35,677 nt of DNA from Bacillota bacterium (GTDB taxonomy: Bacteria > Bacillota > Clostridia > Acetivibrionales > Acetivibrionaceae): NCBI GenBank assembly GCA_023421115.1, contig JAEZUI010000120.1:1-35677 (forward strand), written 5' to 3'. The stretch's first letter is position 1; each line of letters begins with the position of its first letter. Shown here piece by piece: positions 1 to 8,080 of the stretch. The notes below the pieces were generated by a model that worked only from the letters and a program-made list of their open reading frames with translations, had not been told where the DNA came from and made no database searches. Position numbers and translations under genes: made by a program.

Positions 1-1055
1 TCACTGAGGACAGTGTTAAAGAACTTGATTTGTTGTCACCCTTTGGAGCTGGGAATCCAAGTCCGATCTTTGCCTATAAAAATCTTATGATTGAGGACAT
101 CAGAACTGTTGGTAATGATAAGCATATAAAGCTGAAATTTAAGGACAAAGAGACTTTTGTCGATGCAATAGGTTTTAATAGAGGATATTTTGCTGATATT
201 TACAGTCAAACCGATGTCCTTGACGCAGCCTGTTCCCTTGAGATTAACTCCTGGAACAATAGAGAGAGTATACAGTTGAATATAAAGGACTTAAAGGTTA
301 ATGAAGATACTTTTATTCAAAATAATTTCTACTACAGTTTGGACAGGGCTATTGATTTTACGAGTGTATATGACGATAATAAAATTAATCTTTTTTTTGA
401 GAAGATTACAAAAGTAGGCCTTTTAGAGGGTATTTCACAAGGTTTGGATAAGGATAGGAAAGTAATCCTTGTAAACTCGGTAAATAGCTTAAAAATGCTT
501 ACAACCGCAATAAAAGGTATAAATATTAAATATGCGATAGCTTATAATGAGATTGATATAGTTGATAATAATGAAATTTTTGTAGTTGTAAATCCAACTC
601 CCGGCAAATTAAACTCCGAGCTTTTTGACAGGGTTATGATCTATGGAGAATGGATTTGCAGAAATTATCTTTATGATAATATTAGACAAATTAGCTGTGA
701 TAAACTATTTATTTTGGATAAAATCTGTTTTACAGTTGATGAAGATGATATAATTGTTGAAAGACAGGATATGGTTGCAGTATATCAGTACATCAGAACA
801 AATTTTAAAAGTGAGTTTATAGTCGAAGATTTGTTCCGCTTTGCAGATTCTATTTCAAAAAGCTATAGAAGAAATATAAATTTTTTTAAAGTAAAAAGGA
901 TTATTAACATATTTGAAGAATTAAATTTATTTAAAAAGTTAGAGTACGGCAAGTACGGCGTAAATCTTTCCATGGTTGACACAAAAGGGAAAAAGGCTGA
1001 CCTTGAAAGTTCGGCTGTTTTTCAAAGTTTGAAAGCTCTTAAACACCGTGTTTAG
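1..1055 (+). CDS. recJ: Single-stranded-DNA-specific exonuclease RecJ, 3' part only
   Basis: RecJ is a 5'-to-3' single-strand DNA exonuclease used in recombination and repair. The gene enters from the left edge; the reading frame is open from base 3, so the catalytic DHH/DHHA1 domains lie outside. About 350 C-terminal residues remain. They begin with the diagnostic RecJ motif LSPFGAGNPSPIF (from base 33), which links DHHA1 to the OB fold. The OB-like strands follow (roughly bases 80-300), then a long, poorly conserved C-terminal region of about 240 residues as in the longer Firmicute RecJ proteins. It ends 46 bases before apt. The recJ-apt-rel order is common in Clostridia and supports the call. 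The TTG at base 30 is not a true start. Confidence 0.88.
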   Translation, partial: TEDSVKELDLLSPFGAGNPSPIFAYKNLMIEDIRTVGNDKHIKLKFKDKETFVDAIGFNRGYFADIYSQTDVLDAACSLEINSWNNRESIQLNIKDLKVNEDTFIQNNFYYSLDRAIDFTSVYDDNKINLFFEKITKVGLLEGISQGLDKDRKVILVNSVNSLKMLTTAIKGINIKYAIAYNEIDIVDNNEIFVVVNPTPGKLNSELFDRVMIYGEWICRNYLYDNIRQISCDKLFILDKICFTVDEDDIIVERQDMVAVYQYIRTNFKSEFIVEDLFRFADSISKSYRRNINFFKVKRIINIFEELNLFKKLEYGKYGVNLSMVDTKGKKADLESSAVFQSLKALKHRV

Positions 1056-1101
1056 GCAAAAGTAATAAAAACCTGAAAAATATAAACAGGAGGATATGTT
1101 A

Positions 1102-1617
1102 ATGGATTTAAGGTCAAAGTTAAGAGAAGTTCCTAATTTTCCGAAAGAGGGTATAAACTTTATTGATATCACAACTGTGCTGCAGGATGCTGAGGCGTTG
1201 AAGCATTGTATTGACAAGATGATACAGGAGATAAAAGGTTTTGGAGATTTTAATATAATTGTGGGGCCTGAATCAAGAGGTTTTATATTTGGAACACCTA
1301 TAGCATATGCTATGGAAAAGGGTTTTGCTCCCATTAGAAAGAAGGGGAAGCTTCCCTATAAAACCATAGGTGTGGAATATCAGCTTGAGTATGGTAAAGA
1401 CAAGCTTGAAATGCACATTGATGCTGTAAAGAAGGGCGATAAGGTTGTTATAGTAGATGACCTCCTTGCAACAGGCGGTACAACAGAATCAAACATAAAG
1501 CTTGTAGAACAGCTTGGTGGAGAAGTAGTTGGAATTGTATATTTTATAGAGCTTTCATTCTTAAAGGGCAGGGATAAACTAAAGGGCTATAAAATCAAGT
1601 CTCTTGTTGAGTACTAA
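1102..1617 (+). CDS. apt: Adenine phosphoribosyltransferase
   Basis: Salvages adenine to AMP using PRPP in the cytoplasm. The protein is 171 residues, the family's normal length. It starts MDLRSKLREVPNFPKEGINF, as APT proteins do, carries GPESRGFIFG near residue 57, and has the PRPP loop VVIVDDLLATGGTTES near residue 118. Two in-frame ATGs compete, at 1096 and 1102. The ribosome binding site AGGAGG (1088-1093) leaves 2 bases to the first and 8 to the second, so 1102 is chosen; this also gives the usual N-terminus. It lies between recJ and rel in one likely transcription unit. Confidence 0.96.
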   Translation: MDLRSKLREVPNFPKEGINFIDITTVLQDAEALKHCIDKMIQEIKGFGDFNIIVGPESRGFIFGTPIAYAMEKGFAPIRKKGKLPYKTIGVEYQLEYGKDKLEMHIDAVKKGDKVVIVDDLLATGGTTESNIKLVEQLGGEVVGIVYFIELSFLKGRDKLKGYKIKSLVEY

Positions 1618-1653
1618 GGAAGGTAATGTTGCAAGGTTTTGGGGGAATTGCTT

Positions 1654-3831
1654 ATGAGTGATGGTTACAGCCGTCTTGTAAAAAAAATAAACAAGTACAA
1701 TCTAAATTGTGATTTTACATTGCTTGAGAAAGCATATTTAATCTCAAGGGAAGCTCACAATGGTCAGCAGAGAGTTTCAGGGGAACCTTTTATTATGCAT
1801 CCCATGGAGGTTGCAATTATTTTAGCGGAATTGGAACTTGACTGTACTGCTATTGTTGCGGGCATTTTGCATGACACAATTGAGGATACAACCTACACTT
1901 ATGAGCAGCTTAAGGAGAAGTTTGGAGAAGAAGTAGCATTACTTGTAGATGGTGTAACTAAGCTCGGTAAGATTCCTTATACGACAAAAGAGGAACAGCA
2001 GGCAGAAAATTTGAGAAAAATGTTTCTTGCAATGTCAAAGGATATAAGAGTAATACTTATTAAGCTGGCCGATAGGCTTCACAATATGCGTACCCTTAAA
2101 TATATGACTCCGGATAAGCAACTGGAAAAAGCAAAAGAGACTTTGGAAATATATGCTCCTCTTGCACATCGACTTGGAATATCGAAGATAAAATGGGAAC
2201 TGGAAGATTTGTGTCTAAGATACATTGATCCTAAAGGATATTATGATCTGGTTGATAAAATAGCAATAAAGAGAAGGGAAAGAGAAGCTTATATTGAGAA
2301 AATTCTTGTAACGCTTAAAGAAAGAATAGCAGAGTTGGGTATTGAAGTAAGGCTAGATGGGAGACCCAAACATTTCTACAGTATATACAGGAAAATGCAG
2401 CATCAGAACAAGACTCTAGACCAGATATATGACCTTATTGCTTTTAGGGTTATAGTGGATTCCGTAAAGGATTGTTATGCTGTTTTAGGCCTTGTTCATG
2501 AGATGTATAAGCCTATGCCGGGTCGGTTTAAGGATTATATTGCCATGCCTAAGCCTAATATGTATCAATCACTTCATACAACAGTTATAGGTCCGAAAGG
2601 AGTTCCGTTTGAAATTCAGATAAGAACCTGGGATATGCATCGGGTAGCCGAAGTAGGTATTGCAGCACATTGGAGATATAAAGAAGGAAGTTCGGCGGAT
2701 AGTGATGACAATAAATTGGCGTGGCTCAGGCAGCTTTTGGATTGGCAGACCGATACCCGTGACCCTAATGAATTTTTGGAAACCTTGAGGGTTGATTTAT
2801 TTACCGATGAAGTTTTTGTTTTTACTCCAAAGGGAGATGTTTTTAGCCTTGCAGCAGGCTCTACACCTATAGATTTTGCCTATTTGATACACAGTGCCAT
2901 TGGGAACAAGATGGTTGGGGCAAAAGTAAACGGCAAGATAGTTCCGATAGATTATGAATTAAAGAACGGAGATATAGTTGAAATTCTGACCTCTTCAAAC
3001 GTTCATGGGCCAAGTCGTGACTGGTTGAAGATTGTTAAAACCTCACAGGCCCGAAATAAGATAAATCAATGGTTTAAAAAAGAAAAAAGGGAAGAGAATA
3101 TAGTTAGGGGCAAGGAGTTGGTAGAGAAAGAGCTTAAAAAACAATCTCTTACCTTTAATCAATTGTTCAAGTCTGAATGGGTTGAGATACTTCTTAGAAA
3201 ATATACCTTTGGTACAATAGATGACCTTTATTCAGCTATAGGTTATGGTGCGGTGACTGCTAACAAGGTTATATCAAGACTTAAGGAGGAATACAGGAAG
3301 ACTCTTAAAGTTGAAGAACTTGCACAGCAGGTGGCAGAAGCTGTGGTGCAGCAAAAGTCCAATCAGAAAAAAAAGAGTGTTCCGGAAAATGGAGTTGTTG
3401 TAAAAGGTATTGAAAACTGCCTTGTTAGAATATCGAGATGTTGTAACCCTGTTCCTGGTGATCCTATAATCGGTTATATAACCCGTGGAAGAGGAGTATC
3501 TGTCCATAGGTCCGATTGTCCTAATGTTACAAATAACATAGACGGTGACACAAGGCTTATAGATGTAGAATGGTATAAATCAAATAATGTATCTTATAGC
3601 GCAGAAGTTACAGTGCTTGCAAATGACAGGACAGCCTTGCTAATGGAAATAACAAACGTCATAGGGGAGGCGAAAATTCCTCTGAAGGCTATAAATGCAA
3701 GAACAACAAAAGATCATGTAGCAGTAATGAATCTTACAATGGAGATAACAAACACCGATCAGCTTGAGAAGATTATAAAGAAGCTCAATCGGGTTGAAGG
3801 TGTATTTGAGGTTACAAGAAGCAAGCAATAG
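1654..3831 (+). CDS. rel: Bifunctional (p)ppGpp synthetase/hydrolase (Rel)
   Basis: Makes and degrades (p)ppGpp, the stringent-response alarmone. The protein is 725 residues from ATG 1654, which has a GGGGGA site 7 bases upstream; an in-frame TTG at 1639 would add five residues. Domains in order: an HD hydrolase with HDTIEDT at about residues 73-79 and LADRLHNMRTL further on; a synthetase with RPKHFYSIYRKM, the basic RFKD motif in MPGRFKDY and the catalytic Glu region FEIQIRT; a TGS domain near residues 385-445; a zinc-finger-like RCCNPVPGDPIIGY; and a C-terminal ACT domain. Both the intact HD residues and the RxKD (not ExDD) motif fit the bifunctional Gram-positive Rel type. The apt-rel-dtd neighbourhood is standard. 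Confidence 0.96.
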   Translation: MSDGYSRLVKKINKYNLNCDFTLLEKAYLISREAHNGQQRVSGEPFIMHPMEVAIILAELELDCTAIVAGILHDTIEDTTYTYEQLKEKFGEEVALLVDGVTKLGKIPYTTKEEQQAENLRKMFLAMSKDIRVILIKLADRLHNMRTLKYMTPDKQLEKAKETLEIYAPLAHRLGISKIKWELEDLCLRYIDPKGYYDLVDKIAIKRREREAYIEKILVTLKERIAELGIEVRLDGRPKHFYSIYRKMQHQNKTLDQIYDLIAFRVIVDSVKDCYAVLGLVHEMYKPMPGRFKDYIAMPKPNMYQSLHTTVIGPKGVPFEIQIRTWDMHRVAEVGIAAHWRYKEGSSADSDDNKLAWLRQLLDWQTDTRDPNEFLETLRVDLFTDEVFVFTPKGDVFSLAAGSTPIDFAYLIHSAIGNKMVGAKVNGKIVPIDYELKNGDIVEILTSSNVHGPSRDWLKIVKTSQARNKINQWFKKEKREENIVRGKELVEKELKKQSLTFNQLFKSEWVEILLRKYTFGTIDDLYSAIGYGAVTANKVISRLKEEYRKTLKVEELAQQVAEAVVQQKSNQKKKSVPENGVVVKGIENCLVRISRCCNPVPGDPIIGYITRGRGVSVHRSDCPNVTNNIDGDTRLIDVEWYKSNNVSYSAEVTVLANDRTALLMEITNVIGEAKIPLKAINARTTKDHVAVMNLTMEITNTDQLEKIIKKLNRVEGVFEVTRSKQ

Positions 3832-3879
3832 GTTATATGGCAGTAACTGCTACAATTGTAAAAAGAGAGGTATTATTAG

Positions 3880-4329
3880 ATGCGCGCAGTTGTTCAGAGA
3901 GTAAGTTATTCAAAGGTGACTGTTGATGGAGCTTTAGTTGGAGAAATTCAAAAAGGATTAAATGTGCTACTTGGTATAGGACAAGAAGATAGTCAAAAGG
4001 ATATTGAATATGTAGCCGAAAAGATAGTAAACTTAAGGATTTTTGAAGATAGTAACAATAAAATGAATTTATCTCTTTTAGATGTAAAAGGAGAAATTAT
4101 AGTTATATCCCAGTTTACACTCTACGGTGACTGCAGGAAGGGCAAAAGGCCCAGCTATGACAAAGCGGCAAGGCCTGAAATTGCTGAAGAAATGTACAAT
4201 AAATTTTTAGATTATTTAAAGAGGTTTGACATATTAGTGCAAACAGGAAAGTTTCAAGCGATGATGATGGTTGATATTCAGAACGATGGTCCTGTTACGC
4301 TTCTTATTGACAGTAAAAGAGAGTTTTAA
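3880..4329 (+). CDS. dtd: D-aminoacyl-tRNA deacylase
   Basis: Hydrolyses D-amino acids (and glycine mischarged on tRNA-Ala) from tRNA, a translation proofreading step. The protein is 149 residues, the family's normal length. It begins MRAVVQRVSYSKVTVDG and has the hallmark SQFTLYGDCRKGKRPS (near residue 77) and NDGPVTLLID near the end, which carries the Gly-cisPro substrate-gate motif. One oddity: the segment before it reads TGKFQAMMMVDIQNDGPVT, where a Gly usually follows the Phe. The start ATG 3880 has AGAGAGG 9 bases upstream. It lies 48 bases after rel and 23 bases before the metallo-hydrolase gene, so it is probably cotranscribed. Confidence 0.95.
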   Translation: MRAVVQRVSYSKVTVDGALVGEIQKGLNVLLGIGQEDSQKDIEYVAEKIVNLRIFEDSNNKMNLSLLDVKGEIIVISQFTLYGDCRKGKRPSYDKAARPEIAEEMYNKFLDYLKRFDILVQTGKFQAMMMVDIQNDGPVTLLIDSKREF

Positions 4330-4352
4330 GACTTATTAAGGAGAGTTTATTT

Positions 4353-4973
4353 ATGGAGATAAAATGCTTTGATAATGGAATTTTTGGCTCAAATAGTTAT
4401 ATTGTATGGAACGGAGCAGAAGGTGTTGTTATAGACGCAGGGGTTCTAGATAAGACAATAGTAGATTTTATAAGTGAAAATAATATTAAGCTTAAATATA
4501 TAATTCTCACTCACGGACACATTGACCATATTTATTTTGCTGATAGTCTTAGAGAGAAGACCGGTGCTAAGGTGGTAATACATAAAAATGACAAGGATAT
4601 GTTGACAAAACCGGAATTAAACGGGTCGAGGTTGTTTGGTGGGGATATGGTCTTAAGCGAAGCGGATGAAACTGTGACCGAGGAAGACATAATTACTGTC
4701 GGGGATCTTAAGTTTGAAGTGCTGCATACACCGGGACACAGCTTAGGTAGCATGTGTTTAAAGCTTGAAGATAAATTGTTCAGCGGGGATACTTTGTTCT
4801 GTCTTGGATATGGACGTACTGACTTGCCTGGAGGCAGTCAGAGGGAACTGGACAAGTCCTTCAGAGAAAAGCTTTTAACCCTTGATAACAATACAAAAGT
4901 CTACCCGGGACATGGTTCTTCTACAACTATTGGATTAGAAAAGCAAAACAATTCCTATGTAAGAAGTCTTTAA
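4353..4973 (+). CDS. Metallo-beta-lactamase-fold hydrolase, glyoxalase II-like
   Basis: A 206-residue metallo-beta-lactamase-fold protein. It has the metal motif LTHGHIDH (HxHxDH, near residue 52), a third ligand His in HTPGHSLGS, the Asp ligand in LFSGDTLFCLGYGRTDLPGG, and a final His in VYPGHGSSTT. This pattern matches hydroxyacylglutathione hydrolase-like (YcbL/YqgX type) enzymes. The C-terminal glutathione-binding domain of true glyoxalase II is absent, so the substrate is unknown; a thioesterase on small metabolites is the family expectation. The start has AAGGAGAG 7 bases upstream. It sits between dtd and hemZ, a frequent clostridial position. Confidence 0.88.
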   Translation: MEIKCFDNGIFGSNSYIVWNGAEGVVIDAGVLDKTIVDFISENNIKLKYIILTHGHIDHIYFADSLREKTGAKVVIHKNDKDMLTKPELNGSRLFGGDMVLSEADETVTEEDIITVGDLKFEVLHTPGHSLGSMCLKLEDKLFSGDTLFCLGYGRTDLPGGSQRELDKSFREKLLTLDNNTKVYPGHGSSTTIGLEKQNNSYVRSL

Positions 4974-5001
4974 AAAATATTACGGGATGGAGTTTATTTA
5001 G

Positions 5002-6507
5002 GTGATTTATTTAAGGCTTGACGGACACCAGTATCAATATGAAGTTGAAGATGTATTGAAGCTTTTTTTCATTGAGGAAAAGATTGTTTTAGTTACCGAT
5101 GACGGTTTTGATATAAGGGATGGTGTTTTTGTCAGAAGTTCTATTGTAAAGAAAGATATAGAGGGTAGTAGTGAATTTGAACTAAATACAAGTGTTAAAG
5201 GTACTGATAATTCAGTGAATGCTTTAACACAGGATATAACCGAAATAATGAAGGAAATGAGCGACAGCCATGAGGCAAGGAAGGTAGTAAAAGGGGTGAT
5301 TAAGCGTCAGGTTTATAAAGCTTTAACCCAATATACTAAAAAAGAGACTCCCTGGGGAATACTCACAGGGATAAGGCCTGCAAAGATAGTACATGAAATG
5401 CTTGATAATAACCAAAATAAAGAGTATATTTTGGAAAGACTTAAAAAGCATTATTTTTTATCGGAAAGTAAAGCTGCTGTTGTCTATAAAGTTGCGCTAT
5501 CCGAAAAGAAAATTATAGATAGCACAAGGCATGACATGGTTAGTCTATATATAGGGATTCCGTTTTGTCCTACGCGCTGTCTGTATTGTTCCTTTACATC
5601 TAATCCTATAAAGAAATATGAAAAAATGGTTGGAAACTATATCGCGGCATTGGCTAAAGAAATAAGAAGTGTGGGCAAAATGCTGAAGGATAGAGCGTTA
5701 AAAATTCAAAGCATATATATTGGGGGAGGTACGCCTACTTCAATTGATGAACAGCATTTAGAAATGCTCTTAAAGGAAATAGAAAGTAATTTTTGTTTGG
5801 ATTTTGTCAGAGAGTTCACTTTAGAAGCTGGAAGACCGGATTCTATCACATTAGAGAAGCTTGAAACCATTGCAAACAGTAAGGTGAATAGGATAAGTAT
5901 AAATCCTCAGACCATGAGGGATGAGACCCTATTAAGAATTGGAAGAAGTCACACTTCTTTAGATATCATAGAGGCTTTTAAGCTAGCAAGGAAGCTAGGG
6001 TTTGATAACATTAATATGGATGTTATTGCAGGCTTGCCCGGTGAAAAACTTGAGGATTTCTTATATACTTTGCATGAACTTGAGAAGCTTTGCCCTGAGA
6101 GTATCACTGTACATACAATGAGCATAAAGAGAGCCTCAAGACTTAAGGATGAAAGGGAACATTACAAACTTACCGATGCCTCTGAAGTGGCGCAAATGGT
6201 AGATGCAGCTTATGAGTTTATAAGTGGTATGGGTTTATTACCCTACTACCTGTACCGACAGAAAAATATACTTGGTAATCTTGAAAACATCGGTTATGCA
6301 AGGCCGGGTACCGAAAGTATTTATAATGTTCAAATCATGGAGGAAAGACAGACCATTTTTGCATTAGGAGCCGGAGCCACAACTAAAATAGTCTATCCTA
6401 AAGAAAATAGAATTGAAAGAATTTTTAATGTAAAAAGTGTTGAAGATTACATCTCAAGAATCGATGAAATGATTCATCGTAAAGAAGAGATGCTGTTCTT
6501 TGATTAA
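5002..6507 (+). CDS. hemZ: HemZ-type radical SAM protein, coproporphyrinogen III dehydrogenase-like
   Basis: A 501-residue radical SAM protein of the HemN/HemW superfamily, HemZ branch. It has a long N-terminal extension of about 170 residues without the motif, then IGIPFCPTRCLYCSF near residue 185, the CxxxCxxC ligands of the SAM-bound iron-sulfur cluster. GGGTPTS and INMDVIAGLPGE follow, as in the family. The family role is oxygen-independent decarboxylation of coproporphyrinogen III, but activity of HemZ is poorly established, so the reaction is inferred. The start is GTG 5002, with GGGATGGAG 9 bases upstream. It ends the apt-to-hemZ run; no U-rich terminator is visible directly after the stop. 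Confidence 0.9.
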   Translation: MIYLRLDGHQYQYEVEDVLKLFFIEEKIVLVTDDGFDIRDGVFVRSSIVKKDIEGSSEFELNTSVKGTDNSVNALTQDITEIMKEMSDSHEARKVVKGVIKRQVYKALTQYTKKETPWGILTGIRPAKIVHEMLDNNQNKEYILERLKKHYFLSESKAAVVYKVALSEKKIIDSTRHDMVSLYIGIPFCPTRCLYCSFTSNPIKKYEKMVGNYIAALAKEIRSVGKMLKDRALKIQSIYIGGGTPTSIDEQHLEMLLKEIESNFCLDFVREFTLEAGRPDSITLEKLETIANSKVNRISINPQTMRDETLLRIGRSHTSLDIIEAFKLARKLGFDNINMDVIAGLPGEKLEDFLYTLHELEKLCPESITVHTMSIKRASRLKDEREHYKLTDASEVAQMVDAAYEFISGMGLLPYYLYRQKNILGNLENIGYARPGTESIYNVQIMEERQTIFALGAGATTKIVYPKENRIERIFNVKSVEDYISRIDEMIHRKEEMLFFD

Positions 6508-6541
6508 TAAGGTTTACATTATCTTAGCCTTGGAGCTCCAG

Positions 6542-6592
6542 TTCTAGGAATAATATGGTGACCTTTTAGTACATACCCAGAAAAGCCTAGAA
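6542..6592 (+). repeat. Inverted repeat after hemZ
   Basis: TTCTAGG (6542-6548) pairs with CCTAGAA (6586-6592), closing a 37-base loop. A 10-bp palindrome TGGAGCTCCA sits just upstream (6531-6540). There is no T-tract on the + side, so this is not a normal terminator for hemZ; it may stabilise the transcript end or be incidental. Confidence 0.35.
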
Positions 6593-6603
6593 AAAGTTCA
6601 GTC

Positions 6604-6632
6604 TTGACAATTGTATTTTGTATAGCTAAAAT
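6604..6632 (+). promoter_or_regulatory. Sigma-A-type promoter for hisS-aspS
   Basis: TTGACA (6604-6609), 17 bases, then TAAAAT (6627-6632): close to the vegetative consensus with ideal spacing. It would start transcription near 6640, about 57 bases before the 5' arm of the terminator hairpin at 6697, giving a leader of about 150 bases before hisS. Confidence 0.75.
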
Positions 6633-6665
6633 ATATTTAATTACACATATTTTGAACAGATTGAA

Positions 6666-6734
6666 AGAGGGAAACGACGGTACTACGGGATTATTACCTC
6701 TCGTACCTGACAAGTAGTCAGGCGAGAGGTTTTT
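6666..6734 (+). promoter_or_regulatory. Transcription attenuator in the hisS leader
   Basis: A strong intrinsic terminator stands between the promoter and hisS. CCTCTCG (6697-6703) pairs with CGAGAGG (6723-6729), and CCTGAC (6706-6711) with GTCAGG (6717-6722), followed by TTTTT (6730-6734). Upstream AGAGG (6666-6670) can pair with CCTCT (6697-6701), an alternative antiterminator that would destroy the terminator stem. The layout implies regulated read-through into hisS-aspS. The intervening GGTACTACGG at 6679-6688 is loosely like a T-box core, but the invariant TGG bulge next to the stem is missing and the leader is too short for a usual T-box stem I. The signal sensed is unknown. Confidence 0.7.
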
Positions 6735-6792
6735 ATATAGGTTGTTTTAAAATTAAGAGGTATAAAATTATCGAAATATCTTGGAGGTAACT

Positions 6793-8046
6793 ATGTTGAT
6801 AAAAGCACCAAAGGGGACAAAGGACATTCTGCCATCGGAAGTATATAAGTGGCAGTATGTAGAAAGGAAGATCTCTGAACTGTGCAATAGTTTTGGGTTT
6901 AAGGAAATTCGTCTTCCGGTTTTTGAACACACCGAGTTGTTTCAAAGAGGTGTAGGAGATACTACTGATATTGTTCAGAAGGAAATGTACACTTTTCTAG
7001 ATAAGGGTGAGAGAAGTATTACCTTAAGACCTGAAGGCACTGCAGGAGTTGTACGCAGCTACATTGAAAACGGTATGGCATCTTTGGTTATGCCTATTAA
7101 ACTTTTTTACAATATTACGGCCTATAGGTATGAAAATGTTCAAAAGGGCAGGTACAGAGAGTTTCATCAGTTTGGCGTCGAATGTTTTGGCTCAAAGGGA
7201 CCTTTGGTTGATGTTGAAATTATAAGCATGCTGAGCATGTTTTTTGACAGGCTGGGTATAAAGGATATTGAGCTCAATATAAACAGTATAGGTTGTCCTA
7301 AATGCAGGGGAGAATATAACAATAAGCTTTTGGAGTATTTCAAACCTAATTTGGATAATTTGTGCGGCACCTGCAAGAATAGATATGAGAGAAATCCTTT
7401 GAGGATTATCGATTGTAAGGAAGAAAAATGTAAGGTATATACGAAGGATGCTCCGGCCCTTGTAGATAATTTATGCGAGGACTGCAAAACACATTTTGAA
7501 GGATTGAAGGAAGGCCTTGAAAATCTCGGTATTAAGTATAATATTGACAAAAATATTGTTAGAGGTCTTGACTACTATACAAAGACTGTCTTTGAGTTTG
7601 TATCAAAGAATATAGGGGCACAAGGAACTGTATGCGGCGGTGGCAGATATGACGGGCTGATTGAAGAATGTGGCGGTACCGATACACCAGGAATAGGCTT
7701 TGCAATAGGTATTGAGAGGCTGCTTTTGGTTATGGAGAGTCAAGGCATAGAAATACCTAAGGCTGATGCTGTGGATGTCTACATTGCCACCATTGGAGAT
7801 AATGCGCAAAAATATGCCCAAAAGCTTGTATATAGAATCAGGCAAGAGGGTTTCAGTGCTGAGACCGATTTAATGGGCAGAAGTGTTAAGGCCCAGATGA
7901 AATATGCTGATAAATTGGGAGCTGTATATTCACTTGTTTTAGGAGACAATGAAGTAGATAGCAACAAGGCGGTTTTAAAGAATATGCTTACCGGTGAGAC
8001 TAAGGATATAAGTCTAGATACCCTTATAGAGCGCTTAAAGATGTAA
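6793..8046 (+). CDS. hisS: Histidyl-tRNA synthetase
   Basis: Charges tRNA-His; a class II synthetase of 417 residues, the usual bacterial length. Visible motifs: motif 2 in RYENVQKGRYREFHQFG near residue 113, the His-A motif LDYYTKTVFEF near residue 260, the His-B element GGGRYDGLIEECGG, and motif 3 in GIGFAIGIERLLL. A C-terminal anticodon-binding domain follows. The zinc-like cysteine pairs (CPKC, CGTC, CEDC, residues about 170-235) occur in the insertion domain of many Firmicute HisRS. ATG 6793 is used with GGAGG at 6783-6787; the TTG at 6781 overlaps that site and is rejected. It is followed 34 bases later by aspS, as in Bacillus. Confidence 0.97.
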   Translation: MLIKAPKGTKDILPSEVYKWQYVERKISELCNSFGFKEIRLPVFEHTELFQRGVGDTTDIVQKEMYTFLDKGERSITLRPEGTAGVVRSYIENGMASLVMPIKLFYNITAYRYENVQKGRYREFHQFGVECFGSKGPLVDVEIISMLSMFFDRLGIKDIELNINSIGCPKCRGEYNNKLLEYFKPNLDNLCGTCKNRYERNPLRIIDCKEEKCKVYTKDAPALVDNLCEDCKTHFEGLKEGLENLGIKYNIDKNIVRGLDYYTKTVFEFVSKNIGAQGTVCGGGRYDGLIEECGGTDTPGIGFAIGIERLLLVMESQGIEIPKADAVDVYIATIGDNAQKYAQKLVYRIRQEGFSAETDLMGRSVKAQMKYADKLGAVYSLVLGDNEVDSNKAVLKNMLTGETKDISLDTLIERLKM

Positions 8047-8080
8047 ATGTACTTAATTTTTTATATATTGGAGGAATAAT

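Noticed and set aside
939..1334. 131-residue - strand ORF over recJ/apt
   Set aside because: Antisense shadow of two well-supported genes with no ribosome binding site.
6519..6713. 64-residue - strand ORF between hemZ and hisS
   Set aside because: It overlaps the hisS promoter and terminator stem and has no supported start.
6640..6790. Canonical T-box riboswitch for hisS
   Set aside because: Only a loose match to the core (GGTACTACGG). The TGG bulge is absent and the leader from the best promoter is too short for a stem I. Kept as an unclassified attenuator.
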